From NCBI GenBank assembly GCA_051294375.1, contig CM119267.1, positions 20,213,476 through 20,277,475 on the forward strand: DNA of 64,000 nucleotides, written 5' to 3'. Shown here in pieces: positions 21,255-33,519 of the stretch. Within the stretch, counting starts at the first letter, position 1; every line of letters starts with the position of its first letter. The notes beneath the pieces were generated by a model that was given only the letters and a program-made list of their open reading frames with translations, searched no databases and was not told where the DNA came from. Made by a program: the position numbers and the translations under genes. This DNA is from Paraspadella gotoi. Taxonomy: Eukaryota; Chaetognatha.

Positions 21255-21690
21255 AAAGGGCGGAAAGATTCGATTTTGAAGGGCGATATAAATTAATGAG
21301 GGAGGGCGTGACCAATAAGTTTTGGAGGGAAGATATCGATCAAAAGACGGCGTAATGAATCAGCTATAAGAGGCCATATAAACCAATCAGAGTGGGCGTG
21401 ATGATTCAGATTTAAGGGGCGATATAAACCAATCAGAGTGGGCGTGACGATTCAGATTTAAGGGGCGATATCAATCAATCAAATAAGGCGTGACGATTCA
21501 GCTATAAGAGACGATATAAACCAATCAGAGTAGGCATGACGATTTAGCTTTAATGGGCAATATATCAACCAATCAAATAGGGCGTGACGATTCAGCTGTA
21601 AGAGACGATATAAACCAATCAGAGTGGGCGTGACGATTCAGATTTAAGGGGCGATATCAATCCATCAAAGAGGGCGCGAAGGTTGGATTG
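21255..21690 (+). repeat. 46-bp tandem array, each unit TATAAA + CCAAT + GGGCGTG
   Basis: About nine units with a 46-bp period. The typical unit reads 'ggcgatataaaccaatcaga' then 'gtgggcgtgacgattcag' and 'atttaagg'. Every good unit therefore has a TATAAA-like word, a CCAATCA box (NF-Y type) and a GGGCGTG box (Sp/KLF type) in fixed order. Two unit subtypes differ in 'atttaagg' against 'ctataaga' and alternate in part. It may be a minisatellite that happened to capture a promoter module, or an array of real regulatory modules. Confidence 0.8.
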
Positions 21691-23873
21691 TGACGAGGTG
21701 TCGTCCCGGATGATGGATTTTCTCTCTGGCGACGAGACGTCGAAAATGAGGAGGAAGAGGAGGAGGAAGAAGAAGAGTCACGTCCTAAATAAAGACGAAG
21801 GATAATTCGTTTCGCAGGGTCAAGAGGTCATCTCGAGCTTTCAACCTGAGTTTAAAGGGAAAAAAACGTGTCTAACCGTTTTGACAACCAATTTTCGTTA
21901 GCTTACGTTTAAGTTAGAGCACGTTATATTTATTTTGAAATAAATGAATGACATTCTTTCATTCGTTTCTATTAGTTAAAATAAGAATTTTTAAGAATTA
22001 GACAATCCCTAAAATTTTAAATGTTTTTCGATCATTTTCTACGTATTTATTTTCAACCCCCCACCTAATTAACCTCCAAACTCACCGTGTCAAAAAAAAC
22101 AAACAAATATCCGACAAAAAAAAACCGTTACGCGCTTCGTCGCTTCGGTCGCCGTGTGACCACCCCCCCCCCATTTTCCAAACCGGCGTTTTGTCGGCCC
22201 TTGACGTCGACGTCGGCTTCGTTGTCGGCGGCGTCATTTGTCGTTTCGGTCGATAAATCGTTTTTGCGCGCCGCCAACTTCGTCGTCGCAGCACGCCGGA
22301 GCGCTCCTNNNNNNNNNNNNNNNNNNNNNNNNNNNNNNNNNNNNNNNNNNNNNNNNNNNNNNNNNNNNNNNNNNNNNNNNNNNNNNNNNNNNNNNNNNNN
22401 NNNNNNNNNNNNNNNNNNNNNNNNNNNNNNNNNNNNNNNNNNNNNNNNNNNNNNAGAGTAAATAGCGGATAACGAATAAGATAGAGAAAGAAGATTTGAC
22501 TAAACAATAATAATATAATTTGAAGAGACCCCGATCTCTTTCGCGAAAAAACCAACCGTATCTTTTGACGACGACAAAGGAGGACGAAAAGATGGAATCG
22601 GTCGTCGTTGTTGTTGTTGTTAGTCGCGGAGGCCGTCGACGGAGCGGGTCGGTCGTTCTCAAAGTATCCGACGTGAATGAATGGGTCATTGGGTCCTAGG
22701 GTCATTGAAAGATGTTGCGCTGACGGAGCGAAATAAAACTAAATATATCGTCTTGCTTAAAATTTAAAAAAAGTTTTATATTTAAAAATTAGTTCCTTTC
22801 GACTCCGACTCCGACAAAATTAGGCAAAACAAAATGGAATTAGTTTAATACCGAATTTGAATTTTATAAATTAATTCGGTGAGTTGTTTTTTTTGTTTAT
22901 TGCTTTTTTTTTCTCTCATTATAAAATTCGGCGAAAGCGCGTGGGCGGAAAATTTAAGATCCGAGTCAAAAGAAAATACGAATAAATTTATAGTCGACAG
23001 AAAATTTAAAAAAAAATTGTTGTCGAAAAAAATATTATAATAGTAAAATTGAATTTTAAAATCGCGCTCAATTTTCTTCGTCAAGGCCGAAGAGAGTATT
23101 TTATTGAGAGCTGAAAGTAATTACAACGTTGTCGACGAAGGACGGGATCGATCCATAAATTATTCAGGCGACAGCGATTCNNNNNNNNNNNNNNNNNNNN
23201 NNNNNNNNNNNNNNNNNNNNNNNNNNNNNNNNNNNNNNNNNNNNNNNNNNNNNNNNNNNNNNNNNNNNNNNNNNNNNNNNNNNNNNNNNNNNNNNNNNNN
23301 NNNNNNNNNNNNNNNNNNNNNNNNNNNNNNNNNNNNNNNNNNNNNNNNNNNNNNNNNNNNNNNNNNNNNNNNNNNNNNNNNNNNNNNNNNNNNNNNNNNN
23401 NNNNNNNNNNNNNNNNNNNNNNNNNNNNNNNNNNNNNNNNNNNNNNNNNNNNNNNNNNNNNNNNNNNNNNNNNNNNNNNNNNNNNNNNNNNNNNNNNNNN
23501 NNNNNNNNNNNNNNNNNNNNNNNNNNNNNNNNNNNNNNNNNNNNNNNNNNNNNNNNNNNNNNNNNNNNNNNNNNNNNNNNNNNNAATAAAAATATAAGTA
23601 GAAGAGCGAAAGACAAAAAGAAAAGAAAAGAAAAAATATGGGGGAAAAAAGAAAAGAAAAGAAAAGAAAAGAATGAATAAGAGAAAGACAGAACGAAAAA
23701 AGAAGGAAAAAAAAAGTTTAAAAAAAATTAAGCTGCTCATGAAAAACGCGATTCTAAAAAAAAAAGGAAACAATTTTTTTTACGCTTTTTTTCATTTTGG
23801 TTCGAGATTTTCTTTCGTCGAAACTTTGACTCGGGAGAACGAAAGATATCAACATCCCTTTGAGTGAATCCGC

Positions 23874-23915
23874 ATCTGCCTCCGCCGCTGCCTCCGCCGC
23901 TGCCTCCGCCGCTGC
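23874..23915 (+). repeat. 12-bp GC-rich repeat (GCCTCCGCCGCT)n running into a gap
   Basis: More than three perfect units are visible before 302 Ns. The repeat would encode Ala-Ser or Gly-Ser stretches in any frame. The gap probably results from this repeat. Confidence 0.85.
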
Positions 23916-24274
23916 NNNNNNNNNNNNNNNNNNNNNNNNNNNNNNNNNNNNNNNNNNNNNNNNNNNNNNNNNNNNNNNNNNNNNNNNNNNNNNNNNNNNN
24001 NNNNNNNNNNNNNNNNNNNNNNNNNNNNNNNNNNNNNNNNNNNNNNNNNNNNNNNNNNNNNNNNNNNNNNNNNNNNNNNNNNNNNNNNNNNNNNNNNNNN
24101 NNNNNNNNNNNNNNNNNNNNNNNNNNNNNNNNNNNNNNNNNNNNNNNNNNNNNNNNNNNNNNNNNNNNNNNNNNNNNNNNNNNNNNNNNNNNNNNNNNNN
24201 NNNNNNNNNNNNNNNNNACGTCCGACGCCCATTGTCCACCGTCTCCATTGTGCAAAATCTATCTTTCACTGGCG

Positions 24275-24286
24275 CCAATGACGTCA
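24275..24286 (+). promoter_or_regulatory. Overlapping CCAAT box and palindromic CRE (TGACGTCA)
   Basis: 'ccaatgacgtca': CCAAT at 24,275-24,279 overlaps a perfect TGACGTCA at 24,279-24,286, bound in animals by CREB/ATF factors. It lies in unique GC-rich DNA next to a gap, with 'cgacgcccattg' and 'agacgccattct' nearby, and could mark a promoter. No transcript can be assigned. Confidence 0.5.
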
Positions 24287-26275
24287 TCACTGTGGTTTGC
24301 AAAGAAAGACGCCATTCTCCTCGGTGCAACGCCCCGTCAATCCTACCACCCCCTTTATCAACAACACCTCCGTTCTCTTCACACCGCTCCCCCCCCCCAA
24401 AACTTAAGCAGCCACTTTTAAAATCCTAAACAAATGTGACGGGGAAATGTAAACTAATCTTTGGTGCCACCTGCGGATTCTCCAGGATTTCCCAAATTAA
24501 GTTGGTTTATTTTTTCGTGGAGTTTTGAAAGGAAGCGACGAAAGATCGGTTGTCGTCGCAATACGGGTTTAGATATTTTTTTCGTTCACGATCTTTTAAT
24601 ATAAAAGTGAAGAGACAAAAAGGTTCATTAATTAGGAGTCGCGGAACTTCGGCGGGAAAGACAACTAGGCGGCCAATGGTTTAGAACCACCGACCTACGA
24701 GATGGAGAGGCATTTAACTTGCTCAAAGTGCCAAGGACCGTTGAGAAGTGCGCGTAGATTAGAATCCGCCAATAGGGGATTTTATCAACATATAAATTTA
24801 ATCTTTATCTTTCATTTCAATTTATAGTAATTCGAGCATTTTGAGGTTTAGTTTGGAATTCCCCATGACATTTTTTTTTCGCCATTTTTTTTTTATGTTT
24901 GGTGACTGATGAGCTTCGTACGAGAACGGCTGCGTTACGTCTGGATATATTCGAAATGAACAGTTGTTTACGTGACAGTACGAATTCATTTTAAACAAAT
25001 TCCTTCTTTTTTTTTTCGTTAAAATTTTCTTCGAAACTCTTTTCTTTATTTATTTCGATGAGTTTTTCGTTCCGTCAAGAGAAAAAAAAAAGAACCTTTT
25101 GAAAATATTTTAAATAATAAATCCATCTGCCTTTTTAAGGCGAAAATATTTCGTCTCCCGCAGAGAAGGGGACGATCAAAAAAAAAAAAGAAAAAGAAAG
25201 AAAGAAAATTTCGTGAATATTTCATTCGCCTAAAGGACGAAGGGACATTTGATCCATTAAATTTCATAGGAATAACTAATGAAATAAATAGCTTTCTTGC
25301 GATTGAAAAAAGAAAATAAAAACTGATTGAGCCCGGAGCGTCTTTTTTTTTTATGAGCGGGAATAGACAATTAGACATTAACAATTATTTTCCGACGAGT
25401 TCGTATTTCGTCTCCGTGAACTGCGTGAACTGACATAATTTAAAAAAATTAAAATAAAGCAAAAACTTTGAACCTAATGATTTAATTTTCAATTATCTCA
25501 AATATTTAACGCCAAAAAAAAAATAGTTTTCGGCCCGAAATCGGGAGAAAAGTCCTTTCGCGCCTCCTGGCGTCCAAAGAAGAAAAATCGCGAAAGGGTT
25601 TAAAGGATTTTGTCGATAAAATCCTTCGCTTGCGCCGAAGCGGGAGAGATAAAGCGCGGAAGACGACGGGCGCGCCGATCGGCGGCGAACGGGAGAATTA
25701 AGAAGTCGCTTCGCATAGAGAAAAAAAAAAGAAGAACATCGGGGAAGGGAAAGACGAAGATTGCTTAATGTTTATCGATTCGTATGTTTTCGTTTAATTA
25801 TCCGGCTTATTTTGTTTCTATATTATGCTTTTTTGATAATTTTTTAAATGCCTAATTAACTCAAGCGGATTTAATCATTAAACCGAGCAACTGTATTCGA
25901 AAAAGCAAAGGAAAAAATATCCGTCGGGATCATATCAAATCTTTATGTCAAGTTTTTTCCCCAGCAGTTCTTTCCAACCAAGTTACATTAATTATCTCAG
26001 TTTTCAATCTTGAAACTCAAAGGCTGAAACTGAGATTTGAGAAAATGAATGAGGCCTGGAAATGAAAAAAAAAAAGAAAAGAAAAAACCTGAGAGCCATC
26101 AAGTGGTTGGGAAAAAGCAAACGCCAGAGCAAATGGAGACATTAAGAAAAAAAAATGATACCAAAGGACAGAAGAGACGAGAAAGAAACATATTTCTCCT
26201 TGTTTTTTAATTATTTTTGTTTCTTTTTTACTTTTNNNNNNNNNNNNNNNNNNNNNNNNNAAAAGAAGAGAGATT

Positions 26276-29200
26276 AAAAATTTTTACTATTTTAATTAAA
26301 TTATTTAGATATTTTTTTGGTGGGGGGACTTTATTTATTTTAGTATTATAATTTTTTATTTTTGGGGGATTTAATTGTTGCTTCTAATATAAATATCTAT
26401 ACAACACGAAGTTAAAGTTCTATTCTGATCGCCTATGTATATATTTACCGGCAAACTTCTATGGACTCTTTCCGCACGCCGCCGGCAAATTGGCGCCGCA
26501 GCCACGCCGCCACGCCGCATCGATCGCAAAAAAAAAACCACCAACCGCGATTTGAATTCTCGACTTTTGCTCCACGATTGCTTTTTATTCCGCGGCTTCT
26601 ATTCCACTTAAGTTTTTTTCCCCGTTTGTCAACGCGGGATATGTTATAGGGATTCGTACGTCGTAGATGTCGTCGCGTCGTCCGTCGTCGTCGTCGCTCA
26701 TAGCTCTTGCCCACGTCTCCCTCGCGACCTTCTTCTTGCCCGTAAAACGAATTGCCATGACGAGAAGGTCAGAAAAGAACAGGGTCGAGGGAGCAGCGGG
26801 TATTGGCAGGAAAAATGAAAAGGGGGTCGGGAAAAAGGGGTTGGCTAGAAAATCAAAAACGATTGAAATATAAAGTATGCAAGCGTCGAGGAGGGAAACG
26901 GAGAAGAAACAGATCTTCCTAATTCAGGTCGCGAGACTGGCGGCCTCGCCAAAAGTCGCAAAAAGGGCCAGAGGGCGACCGAAGCCGCGGCACCTCGGAG
27001 AGATGTCAAAAGATCGCGAGTTGAGCGACAAACTAGAATTCTTTGTCCGCAGAATTTGTCGGCAAGAATCGTTTGCTGAGATTTGGTCAGCTTTTTTACG
27101 AACAAACTGTTTCAACAGCTCGACATTCAACCAGTGGATAACACCGAAAACGACTGTCGGCCGCTAAAATCGTCAACGAATCCAGCGTGACGTCGGCCGA
27201 CGCAGCGCAATTAGGACGAGGATGACGCAATGCGTGCGTAAAGAGGAGGGATGGCGATGGCGTGAATCGCACGTGGCGGCGCGCGGTCGTCTTGTTCAGC
27301 ATCGGTTCTGTGAGTCGTTGTCCGTCCTTTTTCGCTCAAATCGTCGACCAAAGTAGAAGTTTTTCGTCATCATTAGTTTAAACGCTAAACTGAATGAAGT
27401 TTGAACACAACGTCAAATGTTTTTATTATCGTTTTAAAATACTATTTATTATTATTCTTGATGACGTGTCCCTTACGCAATGAGCACAAAAATCGAACAT
27501 TGTTCCCGCTAAATGAAAACAAGAGATAAGTCATATACGTCGCGTTAAACGTTAAACGCTACACAAAAATTGCTGAACAAATCGCTCAACGAAAAGAAAA
27601 GTAAATCTAAACACTAGAAAATTCGCGAAAAATTATGGATTGCAATTTGATAATACGACAATTAAATAGACCCGTTTGCGAATTTAAAGACACGCATAAA
27701 ATTGTACTCGCAGCGACCTTAAGGAAATAGTATTGTCTCACGTAGATACTACAGCTCGGCGATACAACGAGGTGCGCTTAATTGCGAAACCTCCCAGCAG
27801 ACGACGACGAACGAACGATGACGATGACGGAGAAGACGATTCGCCGTAATCGTCGTCGTCGTCGTCGTCGTCGTTCGTCTTCATATGCTCGTGGTCTAGC
27901 GATTCTTTTTTTCGCGTGAAAAGACAGAACAGAGCGATTTTTCGGTTTGATTTCATGTGGGAAAAAATCTATGGAAATATCTATAAAATCGCGGGATGAC
28001 ATTTTCTTTTGAGTGGGTTATTCTGTCTCGCTCCTCCTCTCTCTCACTTCTCCTCTCCTCTCTTTCTCACCCTCTCTCTCTCTTCTCTCACTTCTCTCTT
28101 CTCTTCTCGCCTTATCTCTCTCTCCTCCTCTCTCCTCTCTCTCTCATCTCTCTCTCCTCTCCTAATCTCTATCCTTCTATCTCTCTTTCGCTCTTGCGCA
28201 TGTGGAAAAATCGTCCTTAAAAAATAGGCGAAGAGAAAAATTTTTAAAAAAATCGAAGAAATTAATTTTTTTGGGGAAGCCAGGCGTCAACACTGAATAA
28301 TATTTTTTCAAGAGATTATGAAATGATTAATTCATCTATTAATACATTTAATCAAATTTGTTTTTTTAGCCAATATTTAGCGCGCAACCATACGGACACA
28401 AATAACTCCAAAACAAAAAACAAAAAAAAAAAACAACAAAAAACAAACGAAAAAAACTGGGAAAAAAAATTCGCAAACACAGTCCATTCAAAAATTTGTG
28501 CAGCTTAGATCTACTTTGCATTGGTTAGATTAAGTTCTTCGACACAATATCGAGATCAGCACAGTCTTTCAAGGTCACTCGTACCAATTGTAGCCATCGA
28601 TGTACATGAGAATACATGATGTTACCTGATTCTTGCTTAAACCTCTCTAGTTGTTATTAGTGCGAACGAAAGTTTTTATTTAATAATTTTTTATTTAAAC
28701 AAACTTTTCTTCATACTATATTATGGCGACGTGAATACTCAATGAAAAAGAAGACAAGAATTATGCAAAATGATAACTTTAACGCGAATAACGATTGAAT
28801 CGTTCGATCAGGTTGTTCGTTCGTACCACAAGTGGTTGAGGAGTGCTTTGAAAGCCCTAATAGATTTGACAGCACAAATACCAATGAGAAAGAGAGAGAG
28901 AGTTCAGATTTAGCAAATCACAGGGAGAAACTGAGCAGCTGGAAGAGATGGTAGAAACGTTCACACGGCACATAGAGTAATTTGATTTTTTTGTTTGGGC
29001 TTTATCGCAACCACCGAGCAGCCCTGGGACAGAACAATGCAGAACGATTGTGACGTCATAGTGTTTTGGAAACTGAAGCTTTTGCGGTCCCGGCGTTGTC
29101 TGCGTCTGTTTTTTCTCTCGTTCGACGCGGCGTCAATGGAGCGAGAGACGCGGACTGATTGTCCCGGCGCCGTTACTCTTTCTTTCCAATCGTTTTGCGA

Positions 29201-30428
29201 CGATGGAGACCAGAAGCTTTTCGGCGTCGTCTTCGTCATTGCATCGTCTTCGCTGTTGTGCCATCACGCACGTCGTGCAATAGATTCTCTGACTCGCAGT
29301 CGCGCTACTCCATTGTCTCTTCAAGCGATTTACCGCGGAAAAATATACAAACGAGGTTGTTTCTTAATCTTAAAAAAGAACGCTCTGAACATTTAATAAA
29401 GTTTAAAACATTTTGTTAAGCTACCCAGTGACGCGTGCTTAAGTAATACTCTAATTGTTTTTTGTTCTAACTGGTTCTAACTTTCCTCAATTTTAGTTTC
29501 AAATTCTGACCAATTTGGTCCTGTTTCCGATCTTTGGGTTGCATACCTTTCAGATTAGGGTAAACCAAAGTTACCTCGACTTAAAAAACTAGTAATATTA
29601 CCAATCACATAAAGATAAAAAAGTAGAACAACAGCGAACAGTTATATATGTATCCTATTAATTACTCACACGTATATATCCGATAAAAAAAAGCGCACCC
29701 ATTCGCCATTTTTTTCCTTCCAATTTTCTTCTTTGAACGTCGATCGGCGCCCGATGGAATCCGCACGGGGCGTGTCCGACCAGATTCCTATTCTATTCCC
29801 CCGTTCTTAGTCTGGTTTCTTCCTCTACCTCGACTTTCGTTACCTCTTTTCTTTCACTTTAACTTTCTCTCGCAATCGGAACTAGATAATCTTTTTCTCT
29901 TCTCTTTGCACATGCCTCTCTCTGCTCTCTCCTCCCTTCTCCCTCTCTCTCTCTCTCGTTCGTCTCCATTCTCTCTCATCTCTCATCGCTCTCTCTCTCT
30001 CTCTGTCTCTCTTTTCATCGACTCCATTTTTTTCTCTCCTCTTATTTCCAAACTTCTCTCCCATTCAATCTTCATCCCTTGAGCCTTATGGTTATCATTC
30101 GCAAATTATTTTTTTTTCATTCTCTTTTTCCCGCGGCTTTCCTATCCTCCTCCCTCCTCCTCCTCCTACCTCACTCCTCCTGCCTCCTCCTCTTCCCCAC
30201 ACGATTGTCGGTGAAGGGTGTCTGCCAAAAAAAAAAACTCTTGTCGCTTCTTCGACCGTTTTTTTTTCTCTTTCTTTTATGGAAACAATTTTTTTTTGGT
30301 TCCAGAGAGACGAGATTGTGTGACATTTCGAAACAGGATCTAAGATGTAGTGAAGCTCCGAAAAACAAGAGACGAGAGACGAGAGCCCAGAGAGAGAGAG
30401 ATTGACAGAGAGAGAGAGGGAAGTGGAG

Positions 30429-30463
<35 letters not shown>

Positions 30464-33250
30464 GGAAGAAAGAAGACTGAAGCTAGCACTGGTCAGACGT
30501 CATATACGACGACAGGGATGGGTTCTTTTCATCGACCCGATTGATATTCATTCTCCAAGTTCCCAAACCGTTTCTTCCTTCAGCATCGAGTGCACACCGT
30601 TGTTCATAAGGCTCCTCTTTCTTCGCCGAACGCCCAACTTTCTGATCTTTATTTACCCTACTTTGCATTTTAAAATTTCAATTTTCAAATCTATCCATCG
30701 GACATTAAACCGGACCGATTCACGAGAGAAATCCCTCGGAACCAGACAATGGAATCTCTCCATATGGTGAGACACCACATCGGCATCCTGCCCAATGATC
30801 ACGGATGACGCTTCATCGCCATGGAGCCTCTCCATTCTATTTATCCTGTTTATACTGTATATAATTTGCCGCATCAATTTTATATTAATCCCATCTCTGC
30901 CAAAACAATTTATATCCATCTTTCCTCATATCTACTTTTTCCTTAACAACTAAATTTAACTTCTGGGTCGTGGGGGATTAAGGGTTAGGCGTTGGTGTGG
31001 GGCGCCAGGGCACTATGATTTAACACCCGCGCGTTGGCAGTGACCCATTCTGCCGTTAACCAAAAAACTTATACTCTTTAACCTATCCCTTAACGCTTAT
31101 CCTAACCCTTAACTTAATTAATTAACCTTAATCCCTTAATCTGCCCTTATTAGTAGCCTACTCACTAACTTTAATCCTAATTCTTCCTAGACTACCATCT
31201 ATAAACTTTAACCTCGAACCCTAATTTTAACAAACCATAAAAAATAGACATAAATCTTCGAATTTAAGATGAAACAGGGGCGCATTTGGGAAACAACTAA
31301 GCACCTTTCAATTATTTTATTCTTCTCATGTTTTCTCATTTTCCCCCTTCATCTTTCTTCATGCCGAACTAAACAAATTTACCTTAATCTTTCCTCTTAC
31401 TTACTCTCCTTTTTATTCTTTTAATTATGCGACTCTTTTCCCCTTAATTTTATAATTATAACCCTTTCCCAGTTCTCTTCAAAACCCTTAACCTTTCCAT
31501 TCCCTATTCTCTTACCCCTTTCCCCCCTCATTAATTTCAATCCACCACCTCCCGGGGGTTTAACCCGCGAAGCTGGCCGAAAGCAAACAGGCAGCGCAGG
31601 GGGTCACCCGGCGGGGCCGTCTCTCTCTTGGTCAGCCACCTCTCTGTCTCGAATCTCGACCGTTCTCGACGTTTAAATATTTACTGTTTAATTCAGGATG
31701 AAAAGCATGAACCGAGTTCCTTCAACAGTACAACGTAGAGCAATTTATAGCTGTTGTACTGGCACGCGTTTGTTTTTCTTTTGGTAATACACATAAATCC
31801 TGCCCATCCTATTCTGCGTTTTATCTAACTGTAATCATTTAACGTTAACATTTTATTTAAACCGCTAGCACGCTAGCTACACACAACATACACGTTTTCC
31901 CGAACTAAAAAATATCGAAAATATGAATAACCGAGAAACGTCGACTTTTAAAAACAGAGTTTACGCAATCACATTTATTAAACCTCAAACCACCTCTGAT
32001 TACGCCCGTGGATCGCTTCAATTATTTTCTCTTTTTTTTCTCTCACTCTCTCCTTTCTTTACTTGCCCTAAATTAGCCCGACTCTCCATGTTCCCCTGAT
32101 TGCACTCCCCCTCCCCCGACTCGAACTGTCAGCTTGATCACGCTTTCGTCGGTCCTGTCGCGTCTCCTAGGGTAGCGAACGATCGGGTAAGCTGCAGGAA
32201 TATCAAACCAGGTTTACAACACCGGAAGACGTGCACGAAGCTCAATTTCATCAGATTAAATGTATTTGTCCACCTTTTTATTTTCCGTTTTTTTCGCTTT
32301 CTCTGCTAATAAATCGACGCGACGACGACGACGCATACGCTGACTAGCCCTCTACACGGGCGACCAGCAGTGTTTGGCTTCGTTTTTTTATCTTTTCGCG
32401 ACAAATGTCAAAACAAACGGACGAACCAAAATGCAGTCGTCTTGGCGCTCTAATCACCTTCTCGACGCACATCTTTATTCAGTGCATCAACGACGAAAGA
32501 AAGCAAACCAAACAACAACTCAAACCCGAATAAACATAACAAAGCAAAAAAAGTTGTCCGCTTTGTCTACAACACGCAAACGAGAAGAATACAAAAAAAC
32601 ACACGTCAAAAACTTGCTTCCTCTCAAAAATAAAACAACAAAACGGAGGAAAACCCAACGAGACGACGAACGACAACGACAAAACGACACACGAGACGAC
32701 GAGAGCGAAAGGCAGACGATCTACGTAATCCTTCGACTTAAGCACGCGGGACACAGCGAACGCGGCCGACACGTTCCCCCACGCGCCTCATCCCTTCTCC
32801 CAGGAGCCCACGCACACTCGCGTTCCGTGCGCGAGTTTCCGCCGCGCCGCCGCGCCTCGTCACAGTCGCACTTTATACCTCTGCCCGCGATCTGCGGATG
32901 TCCACAACTTCGTCCGCTCGACCAGTCGGAGATCAAGACGACGACGAAGACCGACGACGACGAACGAACGACGAAGGACGACAATTCGAATACAATAGTT
33001 TTGACCTTCAACATCGAGGTTATGACCCCACAATTGGCCTCTCGCGCGCCGAAAATTTAATTTTTTTTCCTGGCAATACATTTTTTTCTCATTTTTCCAG
33101 ACTTCAGAAGGGTATTTCTAATTCTAATTCAAACCAATTAAATATATATCCTTTTTTTTTGCGTAACTTTTAATACACAATTAGACCAAAAAAACTCACC
33201 ACGCCTTCTGGTTTCCGCTGAAAATTCTACTTCAGGCAAAAGTGACGAAG
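26276..33250 (+). repeat. Left arm of the 14-kb palindrome
   Basis: Reverse complement of 33,386-40,230 along its whole length. Landmarks pair in order: 'ttctatggactctttc' at 26,459 with 40,034-40,050; the CT tract at 28,035-28,180 with GA at 38,393-38,585; 'cggcgccgttactctttctt' at 29,165 with 37,440; and the region at 32,100-32,170 with 34,715-34,768. Compared with the right arm this arm has many extra single bases (for example near 26,610, 26,640, 26,660 and 26,700). It is probably the noisier copy. Confidence 0.9.
30960..31210 (+). repeat. Degenerate telomere-like segment, left arm
   Basis: 'gattaagggttaggcg' and then many 'cccttaa', 'taaccc' and 'taacctta' words. The right-arm equivalent (35,640-35,895) is more regular. 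Confidence 0.5.
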
Positions 33251-33307
33251 TCACCCGTCACAGAGATAAGAAACAAAGAGAGAGAGACGAGAGAGAGAGA
33301 GAGAGAG

Positions 33308-33357
<50 letters not shown>

Positions 33358-33385
33358 CGAACAAAAAAAAAAAAAAAGGAGTCAC
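33251..33385. repeat. Palindrome axis: GA microsatellite spacer
   Basis: The arms pair up to 'ttctacttcaggcaaaagtg' on the left (33,226-33,245) and 'cactttttcctaagtagaa' on the right. Between them are 'cgaagtcacccgtcacag', a (GA)n tract of about 75 bp and an A run. I looked for an intervening sequencing-adapter-like hairpin and did not recognise one. Confidence 0.8.
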
Positions 33386-33519
33386 TTTTTCCTAAGTAGA
33401 ATTTTCAGCGGAACCATAAGGCGTGTGATTTTTTTTTGTCGTAATTTGTATTAAAAGTTACCAAAAAAAGGAAATTATAATTTAATTGAGTTTGAAGTTT
33501 AGATTAGAAATACCCTTCT

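Larger units (their letters stand above)
18192..21960 (-). repeat. Duplicated block B, inverted arm (cleaner copy)
   Basis: Reverse complement of 3,627-7,380. It carries an intact X-box, a regular 46-bp array and a longer uninterrupted candidate exon, so it is probably the more accurate copy. Gaps at 18,223-18,247 (25 N) and 18,512-18,723 (212 N) interrupt it; the second coincides with the GA tract of the other arm. Unique DNA begins after 21,960. Confidence 0.9.
22000..26235. other. Unique CpG-rich to AT-rich region broken by large gaps
   Basis: No duplicate elsewhere in the window was found. It has three large gaps (22,309-22,454; 23,181-23,584; 23,916-24,217), two of them in or beside GC-rich sequence. 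Around the gaps are promoter-like words (CRE at 24,279) and CpG-rich islands, including 25,545-25,745 with 'tttcgcgcc' and 'gatcggcggcgaacggg'. Frames here are short or spanned by N. I support no gene, but real first exons could lie in the gaps. Confidence 0.55.

Noticed and set aside
30402-30770. 122-residue frame after a GA tract in the left palindrome arm
   Set aside because: It starts in (GA)n. The right-arm equivalent (36,000-36,310) has several indels and stops in all frames.
32374-33060. 228-residue plus-strand frame, the longest without N
   Set aside because: The right arm of the palindrome breaks this frame repeatedly; the most coding-like part is open on the minus strand of the right arm instead (34,266-34,475). 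Composition is Arg/Lys/Thr-rich from (GAC)n and A-rich DNA.
33251-33385. Sequencing-adapter hairpin at the palindrome axis
   Set aside because: I looked for an adapter-like insert at this and the other axes. Only GA/CT and A-rich DNA is seen, so the artefact reading rests on error pattern and junction type, not on an adapter.
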